Positions 48,277 to 60,201 of a DNA stretch of 64,000 nucleotides are shown here, in pieces (positions within the stretch are counted from its first letter, which is position 1; every line of letters starts with the position of its first letter). Below the pieces are notes generated by a model. The model had not been told where the DNA came from. It did no database searches and saw only the letters and a list, made by a program, of their open reading frames with translations. The position numbers and the translations under genes are program-made. The DNA lies in contig JAKSZT010053764.1 of the NCBI GenBank assembly GCA_026826555.1, positions 14,860,896 through 14,924,895 of the forward strand, given 5' to 3'. The DNA is from Tolypeutes matacus (Eukaryota > Chordata > Mammalia > Cingulata > Chlamyphoridae).

Positions 48277-48641
48277 TGTGGTCTACAGTGTGAACTGTGG
48301 TCTATGGTTGGTGGCAAGGCTCCAGGATGTGTAAGTTCATTGAGGTTGGTGGGCCACACTGTGGGAGATGTTTGTGTGGGATGTGGTGGGAGGTGTGGGA
48401 GGTGGGCAACATGGGAATCCCAGTGGGTTCCGTGTAATATTTTAGGTAATCTAAGCACCTCTTAAAATATATGTATATATATATATATAAATAACATTTT
48501 TGTCAGCAAATACACATATATGCATATATATTTATATATCATTTTGCAAATGTTTGTATGTATTGTGAGAATTTTGATTTTTACCCATAATAAAAAAAAA
48601 ATTAAAAAAAATAAAAAATAAATTAAAAAAAAAAGGTCATT

Positions 48642-49129
48642 GGAAACCTAATTTCAAAGAATTCTTACTTTACACTGGACATCTTCCAGCAGCTCTAACA
48701 AAGTAAACTTATAATTTTGAAGGTCAGAATTGTGTTTTAATATTCAATCAACAATTTCCTTTTAAATTATTTCTTTATGAAACCATAGACTATATGGAAA
48801 CAATTTAATGTAATTATTATTTGGCAGCAGCAACATGGCAGAGTCTTGTCAATCACATACAAGAGGCCCTGATTCTGAGAAGACCTGTCTCCACAGAACA
48901 CGAATTCCTGCAGTGGAGGCAGCAGCAAGAACAGTGACCCATAAAATACACCAATAATATTCATGGTCTCCTTTCCCCAATGCCAAGTCCATGACGGCTT
49001 CCCTTCATTTACCCTTAGCCACAAATATAAGATGGAAAAAACCTATCTTAAATATTTTTCAATAAAGTTTTTAATATAAGTGTATTAATTTATTAAAATT
49101 TAAAAGATTTCAAGTTAATGAAGAGGATG
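48642..49129. other. KDM4C intron, nothing recognised
   Basis: Intron sequence. The minus-strand open frame at 48767-49024 has no family or splice support. Confidence 0.35.
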
Positions 49130-49375
49130 ATAGCAAACATCTACTGCTCATTGTGTCCATACTATTTATCAGGCACAGGGATAATGCAAAGCATATTTTC
49201 ATGGAATATTGAATGAATTATGTCACTTAATCTTTATATCCCTATAAGAAATTTTTATTGTCCCTAATATACTGATATAGGAAGCAGAGAATAAGTAACT
49301 TGCCCAAGATCACACATTAAGCAAGTTGTAGAGTAAAGTCTCAAGGCCATATCTTTTTAACATCAGTGCCTAAGC
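49130..49375 (-). repeat. MIR fragment, antisense
   Basis: 'atactatttatcaggcacag', 'gaagcagagaataagtaact' and 'tgcccaagatcacacattaa' are the reversed MIR core. Confidence 0.75.
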
Positions 49376-49986
49376 TCTTTATGTGGATATTTTTTCATTT
49401 TGTATATTTTTCCTTGTAAACAGTCTGTTAAATGTTTGGACCATTTTTTATTGAGATAGTTTTGTCTTCTTATTATAGAGGTGTTTGAGTTCTTTATATA
49501 GTTTATATACTATCAGTCCTTTTTCAAGTATTTATTTTGCAAATGTTTTCTCCTAATTTGAAGCTTATTTATCCCCCTTATTAATGATGTGCTTCCATGA
49601 GCATAAATTTTAACTTTAATGAAATCTAACTCATCAATTTATTTCTTTTATGATTATTGCTTCTGTGACATTAGAAAGTTTTCCCTACTCCCAAGTTTAA
49701 AGATATTCTCCTACAATTTACTTCCGAACGCTTCATATTTTAGATTAGGTCTAGCATCCATCTTGAATTAGCACTCATGTATGATGGGGGTCAAGGTTCA
49801 TTTTTTTTCCCAAATATTTAAGGCTCCTTTCCCCTATGTACTGTTTTGATGCCTTTGACAAAATTGCAGGCCAAGTAAGTATGAATGTACTTTTGGGGTC
49901 TCTCTTCTACTGACACCTATACTTATATCTATCTAGCAATATAGACATATAGATATATATTCTGTGTAAACAACCATGTTATATAC

Positions 49987-50179
49987 CAGGGATTCTTAAC
50001 AAGGTGTCCATGAGCTTGAATTGAAATTTAAAAGAACATTATTCTTGTGGGGACATGTTGGTACAGGTGTGATATATTTATTAAATAATACACAGTATAG
50101 TATGGACTTAGTAAGGGGTCCATGGTTTTCACCTGACTGGCAAAGGGGTACATGGAACAAAAAAGGTTAAGAATCCCTG
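49987..50179 (+). mobile_element. hAT-type DNA transposon with intact 8-bp duplication
   Basis: A 193-bp element with 14-bp inverted termini CAGGGATTCTTAAC. The target duplication TTATATAC is exact at 49979-49986 and 50180-50187. The ends and the 8-bp duplication define a nonautonomous hAT (Charlie-group style) element. No transposase. It sits in old L1 sequence. Strand is arbitrary. Confidence 0.92.
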
Positions 50180-50518
50180 TTATATACAAATAGGGACAGT
50201 TTTACCTATTACTTTCTGAGCTTCGTGCCTTTTATTTCTTTTTCCCAACTTACTGTAATGGCTAAGCCCTTCAGTACAATGCTGAATAGAAATGGTGAGG
50301 TTGGACAGCCTTGCTTTGCTCCAAATCTTAGGGAGAAAGTATTCAATATTTCACCATTTAAAATGACATTTGCTGTAGGTTTCTCATAGTTACTTTTATC
50401 TGATTACAAAAGTCCTCTTTTTATCAACAATGGGTGTGGATTTTTCTGCATTTATTAAAATGACCATATGAATTTTCTCCTTTATTCTGTTAATACAGTA
50501 AATTACAGTGATTGTTTT

Positions 50519-50612
50519 TCTGTTTGTTTGTTTTTTAGGAGGTAGTGGGGATTAAACCCAGGACCTCTTATATGGGAAGCAGGTGTTCAACCACTGAGCT
50601 ATATCTGCTCCC
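50519..50612 (-). repeat. Short tRNA-derived SINE, antisense
   Basis: Minus strand: 'gggagcagatatagctcagt', 'acacctgcttcccatataag', box B-like 'gggtttaatcccc', tail of A. Flanked by agtgattg (50507-50514) and attgattg (50613-50620), 7 of 8 matching. Confidence 0.85.
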
Positions 50613-50685
50613 ATTGATTGATTTTTTAACGTGAAAACGAACTTGTGTTCTGGAGATAAGCCCAACTTAGTGATCAATTACCTTC

Positions 50686-51054
50686 AATTTCACCATAGTT
50701 CAGCTATAACTGAAACACAGGTATTTCCCTACAAGTTGCGTTGGCGATTTAAGTTCTGAATGCTTACACATTCATAACCACCCTTCTCTTTTACTTCCTA
50801 CTAATAATTATTCTCTCATTTAAAAAATATAACTCCCAAGATGTAGCAATAGAGAAAGAAATCATATAAACCAGCCTCTTGGAAATTTACATTTTCCTAA
50901 GATCTGACACTCAAGAACCAAAGACCAAAAAAATTAAATAAAATTGCTTAAAAATAAACAAATAAATGTGTAATATATCCAGATAGCAGCTATTTACGGC
51001 AGGGAAAGCACAAGGAGAATGAAAGGAGAAGAATTTTCTTGTTTTTTTGTTTGC
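50686..51054. other. KDM4C intron, nothing recognised
   Basis: Unassigned AT-rich intron. Confidence 0.35.
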
Positions 51055-51225
51055 TTTTTTATTATTATTATTACTGAAATAATGAAAATGCTCTAATAAT
51101 GACTGAAGTGATGAATGCACAACTATGTGATTATACCTAGATACCATTGATTGTACACTTTCGATGAATTGTATGCTTTATTAATATGTATCAATAACAT
51201 TTTAATTTTTTTAAAGTGGGTATAT
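51055..51225 (+). repeat. LINE-1 3' end, sense
   Basis: 'gaagtgatgaatgcacaact', 'atgtgattatacctagatac' and 'cattgattgtacac' match the L1M-type tail seen at 26.5 and 35.4 kb. Confidence 0.65.
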
Positions 51226-51274
51226 ATAAAATGATTATTTAAGAAAAAATTTTAGTAAAACTTAACCTAAATAT

Positions 51275-51368
51275 GGGGAGCGGATGTAACTCAGTGGGTG
51301 AGTGCCTGCCTCCCATGTACAAGGTCCTGGGTTCATTCCCCAGTACCTCCTTTAAAAAAAATTTTTTT
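51275..51368 (+). repeat. Short tRNA-derived SINE, sense
   Basis: 'ggggagcggatgtaactcag', 'gcctgcctcccatgtacaag', box B-like 'gggttcattcccc', short A/T tail. Duplication TTAACCTAA at 51262-51270 and 51369-51377. Confidence 0.88.
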
Positions 51369-51377
51369 TTAACCTAA

Positions 51378-51955
51378 GTAAGCGAGTCTTAAATGATATG
51401 GAAACTATGAACTAGAGCATTTCTTAGGTAATAAGAAAAAAATAAGATTTCCTTAAATTTTCAATAAAATATCATCAGAAGGCTTTTCTTAGTCTTCAAA
51501 TAATTGGAATTATTAGCTCCAACAGTTGGCAAGTGAAGTACATCTTCACCCATTTTCTAATCATTCAAATATTCCTCTGGGCTCAAGAATAGTTGTCCTA
51601 GGAATAGCTGAAAAGCAACTGCAAGAAAAATTAGGAGAAAAAAAGTAATGGGGCAGGAAAACAACTGGGTGGTGGCAGTACAATCAAGTAGAATAGAGAA
51701 CATATTGTTGCTCAGGGGTCTTGAATACAGAGAGGCAGGAAAAAAGGATATTGCTCTTGAAGACAGTGTGGGAGCAGACATCGGGGTACATTACAGGGAA
51801 AACAGATCTCATTATTTCAACAGCCATGAAAAATAGCAATATCAACTCAGATGATGTTATGTCTAGAACTGGTACACATTGCCATCCATTAGCCCAAATA
51901 ACAATAATTTCTCCCCAGAACTGCTGCCAAAGAATTCTAGATGGTCCTTCCCCTC
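51378..51955. other. KDM4C intron, nothing recognised
   Basis: Unassigned intron. Overlapping short open frames on both strands at 51557-51989 look like chance. Confidence 0.35.
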
Positions 51956-52590
51956 TGTGATAGCTTGAGGTTATTTTTGTGAATCCCAAAAAGAAAAAGA
52001 TTATGTTGTAAACTAATCTATTCCTCTGAGTGTGCTACCCTTTGACTGTATTAGATTCAGCTAAGATCTTTGATTAAATTGCCTATTAAAATCAGGACTT
52101 TGATTCGACCACATCAGTAAGGCATGACTTGGGTTGAGTCCCTGCCTCTTGGACAGCTGATATAAAGACACTCAAGAAAACACACGGGAAGAGAAAGAGC
52201 TCTGTCATTTTTGATCCTGGGGCCCAGGAAGAGACGAGCCATTCACCTGATAATCTGCAGCCAATATAGAAAGCCCAGAAAGACACAAGCCCTATGCCAA
52301 GAGGAAGAAGCCCTGAGAGACAAGCCCTATGACAGCCTACATCTGAGATTGGGGAAAAGCTCGGCCCACAAAGCTTCAAGAGGAAGAGGAAGCACAGGAA
52401 AGAGAGACCAGGCAGAGATCAGCAACCATCTTGCTTCAACACATAGCAACTGACTTTGGTGAGAAAGAAACCTTGAACTAGACTCTTTAGGGTCTTATAA
52501 CTGTTAGCTTTCACCCCAAATAAATACCCTTTATAAAAGCCAACAGGTTTCTGGTACTTTGTATCAGCAACCCTTTGGCACAATAATATA
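51956..52590 (+). mobile_element. Solo LTR (same family as 33.5 kb), near full length
   Basis: It starts TGTGATAG and runs through 'gtattagattcagctaagat', 'ttcgaccacatcagtaaggc', 'accatcttgcttcaacacat', 'ccccaaataaataccctt' and 'ttctggtactttgtatcagc' to about 52590. It is uninterrupted, so it serves as the template for reading LTR A. A target duplication was not convincing. Confidence 0.8.
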
Positions 52591-52689
52591 TCATCTATCC
52601 TAGCCCATCAATACCTCTTTCAACCTTTCCCACCCCCTTCCTACAAACTTGGTTACACCAATTCCATTTTCCACATTGCAGGTGGAAAA

Positions 52690-53165
52690 GGCTTAGCAAG
52701 TCCTTCACTGCATTAAAGCTTCAAAGATACCCACTGCTCTGAGATTTAAGACCAAGACCTAATCTACCTGTGTATGGCCCTAATATCTACCAGCCAGCAT
52801 CTTCAGTCTCTTTCTCCATTGTTATTCATCTGCTACATCATGAATCTTCCAATGTAATGTTACTTCTACTGGAAACATTCTCATTCCCTAGCTACACCAA
52901 GCATATTTAACTAGCTAACATCCTTTAGTTTTCACCTTAGGTCAGTTCCCCCTACACTATGCTCACAAATAATCCAATGCCATGAATATGAAGCACAAAT
53001 AATCACTGTAATTAAATAAGTAATTAGTTGCAAGACTATTTTATAAATGTCAGTCCCTGAGGCTTGCCTGTGAAAGCATGCAAGAACCATGCTTATCCTG
53101 CTCATCAGTGCAACCTCCCCCACAAATAGTTGATCAATAAATACTTAGTGAATGGATAGTAAATG
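52690..53165 (+). repeat. L2 fragment, sense
   Basis: The order 'cctaatctacctgtgtatgg', 'ttctactggaaacattctca', 'caccttaggtcagttccccc' and 'gttgatcaataaatacttag' follows the L2 body and 3' end. Confidence 0.7.
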
Positions 53166-53289
53166 AATGAAAAACTGTCCTTGGATATATGTTCAACAAT
53201 ACAATATGTTAACATTATAACATTAATATAATATACATTAATATGACAAAATAGCTATTTTAATTACAGCATTTGTCTAACAGTTTTTT

Positions 53290-53480
53290 ATTCATTTATT
53301 TACTGAGTCATTAGACTTCTTTGTATTATGTATTGGGTACTGTTCTAAGCGCATTTCATTTAACAGTTATTATTTTACTCATTTAATAGATGAAAAAACA
53401 ATGCACAGAAAGACTAAGTAGTTTTCCCAATATTCAAACCCAGGCAGTATGGTTCCACAACACATGTATGGAAAATGTCA
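53290..53480 (-). repeat. MIR fragment, antisense
   Basis: 'gtactgttctaagcgcattt', 'actcatttaatagatgaaaa' and 'attcaaacccaggcagtatg' are the reversed MIR consensus order. Confidence 0.75.
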
Positions 53481-54976
53481 GTGCCTGATACTTTAGGCTC
53501 AGCTCTTTTTATAAAGAGTAGAAAATATTACATGATATTTTAAGAAGAAATAGACAAATTTAAAGTTTTCATGTTACATACTACTTTTTAACATTATAAT
53601 GTTAATACACAGAGGAACTGCTGAAGTAGGAACAGAGAAATATGAGTTAGGGCTGTGGCTGACTCAGTCATTAAAGATGGTATTTTTTTTTCCTTCAATG
53701 GAACAAAGAAATAAGTACCTTACTTTACTGATGCTATCATGTTGACTATAAAAGAATTAATAAGTAAAAATGTAAATGTTGAAAACATTTATAGTAGTAT
53801 TTCATTTTCCTTTACTAACATCAACCAATTTAAAAAATCACCTTGCATACTTTTAAAAAGTATGTTTAAAAAGAAATCATAAATCTACAAACATCTGGTC
53901 TCTGCGCTTATCATCTTCCTAGCAAACTAAGTGTTTCCTTTTTCTCTTTTTCGGTAGAAACCTCCACACCATGAGAGCCAAGGTCTGTGGTCTCGAATAG
54001 CAAGCTGGGTGGTAGGGATTTCCAAGTAAGAGGAGACTAAGACAGGGGAAGTCCGCCATGGTTCCCAAGCCGCTGGGTTTTCAGGGGTACCCAAGAGCTA
54101 CTGAGAAAGAAGGCAGCAGCAGGGGAGCTGGTGGGGATGTGCTTTGGGGAGAGGGAAAGGGTAGAAGACCACACACTGGCTACCAGGTGGGGTGGAAGGG
54201 GGCTCAAATTATTGATGCGATTTCTGCAACTAAGCATTCATATTTTGTCAAGTGACTGCTCATGATATCCCTGCCTAAACCTGTGACTGAAAATACTGAT
54301 CTCATTTTATTCTCTGCCTCTGTTATGATCAGTTGCCAGTGGAGGAAGAAGCAAAGGTGCAGGTAGGTTAAGACTTTCCTAACACAGGAGGAGGGAAGTG
54401 GAGCGCCGCCTTCCACAAAACTTGGGAGGAACATTTGGTTTGGAGGTCTAGATGAACTTTAGGTGAAAATTAAGAGCATTGACCTACCAGAGCCAGGGAT
54501 TGAATAGTTTTGAAAGTGTAACAATTTTACCACCCATGTATTGTATGTACATGTCTTCTGAGGTTGGAGGGAAAGACAGAACTCAGATTTATTTTGTGTG
54601 TATACTTTCCAGGCTGAAGTGCAAAAGACAGATGAGGCAGAGGTCCAAGTAAATCATTAGTGTGTGCACCCAGGGAGACTAGGAGAGAAGGAATATGGAA
54701 TGCCAGAGGCCCAGGAAGGTTGTACAAGTTATTGACTGCATGCTAGAACCTTCAAAATGGATCCAGAACTTCCAATGTCGTCAAACTTCATGAACACCTC
54801 TGAGGGACCCACCTTGCTCACACCAAAGCAGTCCCTTTGATCCTTTGCCCTAGACTTGTGACATTCTGGACTAGTTCTGTTCTCAGTTGTGGCCAAGTGT
54901 TAACATGTATAAAATAAATCATCTCTTCTGCTGTCTTAGCTGAAGAATCAAATCAAAAAAAAAAAAGAAATTATAG
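53481..54976. other. KDM4C intron; locally less AT-rich at 53.95-54.25 kb
   Basis: No gene was recognised. 53950-54250 is G-rich for this window but has few CpGs, so it is not a CpG island. Overlapping short frames on both strands there lack family resemblance. Confidence 0.35.
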
Positions 54977-55055
54977 TGGAGTGGGTGTAGCTCATAATGG
55001 AACAGGTGAGCATGTGCTTTACATGTACAAGGTCCCAGGTTCAATCCCTAGTACC

Positions 55056-55091
<36 letters not shown>
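54977..55091 (+). repeat. Short tRNA-derived SINE with (AATC)n tail
   Basis: 'gtggagtgggtgtagctcat', 'acatgtacaaggtcccag', box B-like 'aggttcaatccctag', then about eight AATC units at 55059-55090. The A-box side has a small insertion ('aatggaacaggtgag'). Confidence 0.8.
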
Positions 55092-56639
55092 GGAATCATG
55101 TTGTTTACATACAATCTAATTATGTGGTTATCTCAAAAGCTGAAGATCTTATCATTAGTCCATTCAATCATTAATGATTTCAGTGCCCAAAGGTCAGTTT
55201 GCATTTCTGAATACTAGAAAACTAGATGAGTTATGTACATCTTATCTTCAAATATATTAGATATAATTTTTTAAATTACTGCTAAATAGACTAATAAAAT
55301 ATTACCATACAGGAAGGGAGCTGGTGCTAAAACATAAGAAATTCTAACTTAGAATGTTGATGTAGTTTCACTTGAGTCTTTTTACAAGCTACAAGACCTA
55401 TTTAGATGTATACACATATATGCCTAATGATCTTGAGTTCTATTCCTGCTTTATTCCATCAAAATCATACTCCCCTGGTGCTCCTTACTGTATCCCACCA
55501 ATAACTAAGTTTTCCAACACTCATAACATAATACATTATATAACCTTCCCAGTAGCTGATTTATAAATGAATTTTAAAAGTCAACAGACATTTCATACAT
55601 TCTTTCATTAATACATATATACACTCACTCAACAGGGCGAAGATTCTGCACTGAAAACATCCTCCACAAAACAGGGAGCAATAAGGCAAGGAGATTAAAA
55701 TGATGACAATTTATATATAAGAGAAGCAATAATGTGAAAAAAATAACTATGGCAATAAACAGAAGACAGAAAAGTTAGACTAAAAACTACCAAAGAGGTC
55801 TATGATCTTTTTTCAGGAGAAATAAGTCTGATGGTGGCTGGATGTAATGACCCACTTGGACCAGAGACTACATGGCTTCACAAGTATATTGTACCTGTTG
55901 TACCATCCACCTTCCCTAGCTCATAAGCAAAAATCTCTGGTGGCAAGAGTGAGAGTGAAACCAACTCAATGCAGAGATCCCCACTCCATAATTTAGATGG
56001 TAAAAGACCTAGTAGGAAGGTTTGATAACCCTAGAAGAGGATGAGGGAAAATTTAAGGACAACTTTACAGAACAAATAGTTACTATGGAAGTATTTATTA
56101 TCTGTTATTTCTCCCTTTAGAGATTCACTAAAAAACACTTCAAAGAAAAGGATCTTGTGATTATCTTAAGATCAGCAAATAAAGGAGGAGGAAGCTTAGA
56201 AAGGGATAAATACCAGGGGTGGAATTAAATACTGATGGAAAAGTTGAACAAAGTTAGCTGAATCCAAGACACAGGCAGAGAAGGGAGGAAAAATGCTCGT
56301 GAAGGAGAAGATATAATCAACCAGAGGGCCAACTGGATTCCTTGACAAGGTAAAAGCACAAGGTGGCCTTCAGCTGTTGAGATGTCAGAAAGGATGTCCC
56401 AAAAAGAGGGTTATCGGAAATGATTCTAGAGGGATGGGGAAGGAGAGGGAAGAGAAGACAAATCATATGGAGTTAAGAATAGAAAGAACACATGGAATGG
56501 TCAGTATAGTGATCTCCTTAGTGGGGGTATATGCACCACCAAGATGCATTCAAGATGATCCACTGGGATACAGGAAGATAACATTCCAACTACTATTCAT
56601 ATATATTAATCTCTTTCTCTTAAGACTTCAAGTTTTGTA
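55092..56639. other. KDM4C intron, nothing recognised
   Basis: AT-rich intron without a supported feature. Confidence 0.35.
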
Positions 56640-56770
56640 TATGTTTAACACCAAAAAATATAGAGCAACAGAGTTCCCATATACTACATACACACACACA
56701 GTTTTCCCTCTGTACATTCTGCATATTTCTGTAAACCTACAAGTGCTCTAATAAAAATTATTTTTTTAAA
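56640..56770 (+). repeat. Old LINE-like 3' end, sense
   Basis: 'ttttccctctgtacattctg' then 'ttctgtaaacctacaagtgc' and 'tctaataaaaatta' resemble an L1M tail. The body upstream is too decayed to bound. Confidence 0.4.
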
Positions 56771-57805
56771 AAACCACATGCATATTATTATTATTATAGC
56801 AGAACACAAGGACTTTGTAAATAAACAGATACGTAAACTAATAACAAGCCAACATACATGTATACATACATACATACATATAGAGCATGATTGAAATGTG
56901 GGAAAAACTTTGGTTAAGGTGAAAGAGTCAGACGAAGAAAGTGATTTTTAAAGATCAAAAATGAAATAAGGTCATTATGGACAAAAAATTACATAAAGTT
57001 TAAATGTAAGGTTAAGGAATATGAGTTTATTCTGAAGGCATTCATTTTATATATCCAGCTATACCACGTAATAGCAAAATGGAATCACTAAATGGAAGGA
57101 CTAATCATTAAAATATACTGTTCACTCTGTTACATGCAAAGTAACGAGCATTAGGAATGCAAAGAACAACAAAAAAGAAATATTCAAACATGTCCTAATT
57201 TGAATAGGATAAAAACAAACAGAAAAAAAAAAAAAATCACTACTTGTTTTCTTAAATTTTAATAATCATGGAGTGGTAAAAGCCTAAAAATAACATAAAG
57301 TATGGAATCCACAGATAAGTTTTCCTGAAATCTTGGTAAATTTTCCTACATAAAAGTACAAAATTTCTTTATGGGGAAATTAAAAAAAAATTTTTTTTTT
57401 TAAAGAAAAAAATATATGGGCAATAAGTTAAACCGACAAAGGTCTACTTTCAATCCTTTGGTATTTCATGACTATACAGCAGTAACATTATTTAACTTTT
57501 TTTTAAAAAAAGAAAAATAATTTTAGATACTGCCTTCAGTAAAGGAAAAAAATGTTTGAACTCACAATTCTGATATAATAGGTAAAACTTGTGCAGCTAC
57601 ACACGAGGTCCTGCAATGTGGCTTAGTGTCAGCCTGGAAGACAAAGAGTGCATTGGATGGGGATCTAGGAAGCTCCTCTCCCTCCCAACTTATTATCACA
57701 GTACTTTGGGTAGCTCTTGTTTAGTGATCCCACAATATGTATTTGGCACTCATTTTCCTCTATGCCTCCCCATCATTTGACAATAGACTACAGTGCTCTC
57801 TGGTT
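56771..57805. other. KDM4C intron, nothing recognised
   Basis: AT-rich intron with a (CATA)n run at about 56860-56880 and several A or T runs. Confidence 0.35.
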
Positions 57806-57972
57806 CAGCTGTTCTCACCGGGAGGTGATTTTTACCCTCCCCAACCCAAGAATATTGGGGATGCCTGGACTCAGATCTAGTTGTCACACTTGGGGGGCTG
57901 CTACTGGCATCAAGTGAGTAGAGGCCAGGGTGCTGCTAATAACGACAGTAGTGCTGAGGTAGAAAAACCCTG
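57806..57972 (+). mobile_element. MER20 (hAT DNA transposon)
   Basis: It starts with 'cagctgttctcaccgggagg' and carries 'gttgtcacacttggggggct', 'gctactggcatcaagtgagt', 'agaggccagggtgctgctaa' and the end 'gaggtagaaaaaccctg', the MER20 order. Flanking ctctggtt (57798-57805) and cgctgggt (57973-57980) match at 6 of 8, a decayed hAT duplication. Confidence 0.8.
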
Positions 57973-58920
57973 CGCTGGGTTTGTGTCCTTAGACACAAAG
58001 ACTGCGCTGCCTGTACCGATCTGCTCAACCCTGCTGCTAGGCCCATGGCGGGCACTCAAATATGGGAGGAACGGATATATGAACGTCATGTCAATGTGAA
58101 TTTTTATGAAATCTCTCTTCACATGATACTCTTTAAAAGCTCCCTTTCTTTCCTCCTTTTACTGCCTACGAGACATTGTAGAATGAGAAAGTGCAAATAT
58201 CTACTGTCTATGTGCAGGCTGCAGTCCTGTCCTGAGGCAGAGGAGTAACAGGGAAAGAACCCACCCACTCTGCCCCGGCAGACGTCCTGGGCATGTCCCT
58301 GACCTCTCAGATCTGACTGGCAGGTTTAGTTAAAAACTGTCTACTTCTAGGAACATTCACTTTGCATAACAACTTTTCATACAAGCTAGAGAGCTTTTTA
58401 TTATGGCAGTTGATGTCCCTACAGTATTTTATACCACAGACGTAGCAGCCGTCAAGTCTACAGTAACCATAATCTTTAGGTCAAACTTTTATTTCACTTT
58501 AGAGGCCTTTAAAGGAGAACATGCCTGGTGATAAATTAAGTTGGCAGGCATTTCCTTTTATTACTATTCAAAGGAAAGCATACATAACTATCAGTTTATT
58601 TCATATAAACAATTTATGAGTTTAGTCATTTGTTAACCTAACTAGACTGCAAGAATTAACATACAATGGCTATATATTACAAGTCACTTACACCACTTGG
58701 AACTGTCTTATGAATAGTAATTGTAACTCATAAATCAAAATAAATCCAGAAAATGACAGTAACTACACACTTTCTCAGTAAATTTGAAGAGTGTAAAAAA
58801 TCCTAAGGCCTTTCCAGCTTTTCAGAGTAAATTCATGACTACTGTGTATCAGGTGGCATTGTGATCACATAACCATGTGCTAGATATGGTCAGAATTTTT
58901 TAAATTTTATTAAGTAGGTG
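57973..58920. other. KDM4C intron, nothing recognised
   Basis: Unassigned intron without an exon-like frame in gene orientation. Confidence 0.35.
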
Positions 58921-59395
58921 CTTTAGTCTGACAAAGGGCTGGTGATGCAAAGTACCAGAAATGTACTGGCTTTTATAAAGGGTATTTATTTAGGGTAAAA
59001 GCTCACAGTTCCAAAACCGTGAAAAGTCCAACTCAAGGCACCATATAAGAGGTGCTTTCTCACCCAAGTTAGCTGCCATATGTTGAAACAAGATGGTCAC
59101 CATCTCTTGGAGGTCTCTACCTTCACCTCCAGAATCTACTGTCTCTTGGAGCTCAGCTTTGAGCAACTAGGCACATGGTTTGTCTCTTTCTGGTCCTTCT
59201 ATAGCAATCTCAGCTGTTCTGCGCTCTTCCCAAGTTCAGCTGTAAGCTATCAGATATATAGCAGGACTGGTCTCCTTTTGAGCTGCTCTATGTGGCCAGT
59301 CTCTTAGGGGCTTCATGCTTAATCAAGTTCTAACCTTTAAAAGGGAGGAATAGGAGGGATCTTATTTTTTTCTAGGACTCTACAACACCTCCTAC
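58921..59395 (-). mobile_element. LTR (same family as 33.5 kb), antisense
   Basis: The plus strand shows the reversed LTR end ('gtgatgcaaagtaccagaaa', 'ggcttttataaagggtattt', 'atgttgaaacaagatggtca'). The part beyond 59300 is decayed, so the 5' end is approximate. Confidence 0.75.
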
Positions 59396-60100
59396 TAAAT
59401 CCTATTATCCCCTCTAATAATATTATAATAACATTACATATGAAAGGCATAATGCCTCAAACTTTAAAGCTAAATTATTCAAAAAATGAAGTGAAGATTA
59501 CTTACACAGAGTTATATTATTCTTTGTCCTGAGCTGTAGAGTGATTTCTACTGAAAGGACTCTTTATAGTTTTGCTTTTTTTTTTTTTAACTGTGTCGTC
59601 TTCTTTTAATTATTTGGCAAGAATGAGGAGCTGACAGGGAAAGGACATCATTATGAATAAGTTTTTGGAAACACCTACTTAGATAAAACTTTCCTTACCA
59701 TCAATTTAAAAGAGTCTATAGCAATATTTTAAAAGGCTATCTTGCTCTAACATTGTCCCAATTGTTGCTTCCTAAATCAGGATTACCTGAGAGTGACTAT
59801 TACTTGTGTGTCCACTATTGTTCTCATTCTTTTTCTTGAGGAGCAATATAGTTGACGATCATACCCTCTCACCACCCAATATATCCATGGCCCTCAAACA
59901 CTGACTCTGTAGGCTTCTGATAATAATTGTTTTTATTACTACCATAACAAACCCAAAACACGTGTGCCCTAATTGTGTGCACTTTACTGTAGAGGAATGT
60001 GAGACTCAGAAAGACTAGGCAATTTGCACAAGGCGGTCTAACCAATAAAGCACAGAGCCATATACAGACCCAGCTTGCTGGCTCTTAACCTGAGTATAAA
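59396..60100 (-). repeat. Intron with an antisense MIR fragment at about 59945-60090
   Basis: 'gtgtgcactttactgtagag', 'gactcagaaagactaggcaa' and 'tttgcacaaggcggtctaac' are the reversed MIR core. A T-run lies at 59578-59589. The remainder is unassigned. Confidence 0.5.
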
Positions 60101-60201
60101 ACTACATTGGTATCCAACTCACCTGGCAAGGTTCCCATCATAAGTTGATCACCCTGACTCATTCTTGGTTCCAGTAAAGCTGTGTATCTATTAAAAAATA
60201 T

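Larger units (their letters stand above)
47799..48631 (+). repeat. LINE-1 3' region containing the assembly gap
   Basis: The left piece has 'ggacatcaccatcccag' and 'cctctggattgggg'. This matches, in sense, the L1 3' region seen antisense at 13565-13605. The right piece resembles a diverged L1 tail ('ggtctatggttggtggcaag', 'aacatgggaatcccagtggg') ending in A/T runs. Near-exact duplication AAAGGTCATT lies at 47789-47798 and 48632-48641. This suggests one insertion, with the gap falling in its middle. Confidence 0.7.
49385..50685 (-). repeat. Old LINE-1, antisense, with two later insertions
   Basis: The plus strand has typical reversed L1M ORF2 phrases: 'cttgctttgctccaaatctt', 'tgctgtaggtttctcatagt' and, split by a SINE, 'ctgttaatacagtaaattac' then 'attgattgattttttaac'. 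A hAT element (49987-50179) and a SINE (50519-50612) both interrupt it. Confidence 0.75.

Noticed and set aside
47741..48465. Long open frames of 150-230 codons over this stretch
   Set aside because: They run through 400 N and only look open because the bases are unknown.
53950..54260. G-rich patch as a promoter or CpG island
   Set aside because: CpG dinucleotides are few, there is no exon nearby, and the patch lies deep in an intron of KDM4C.
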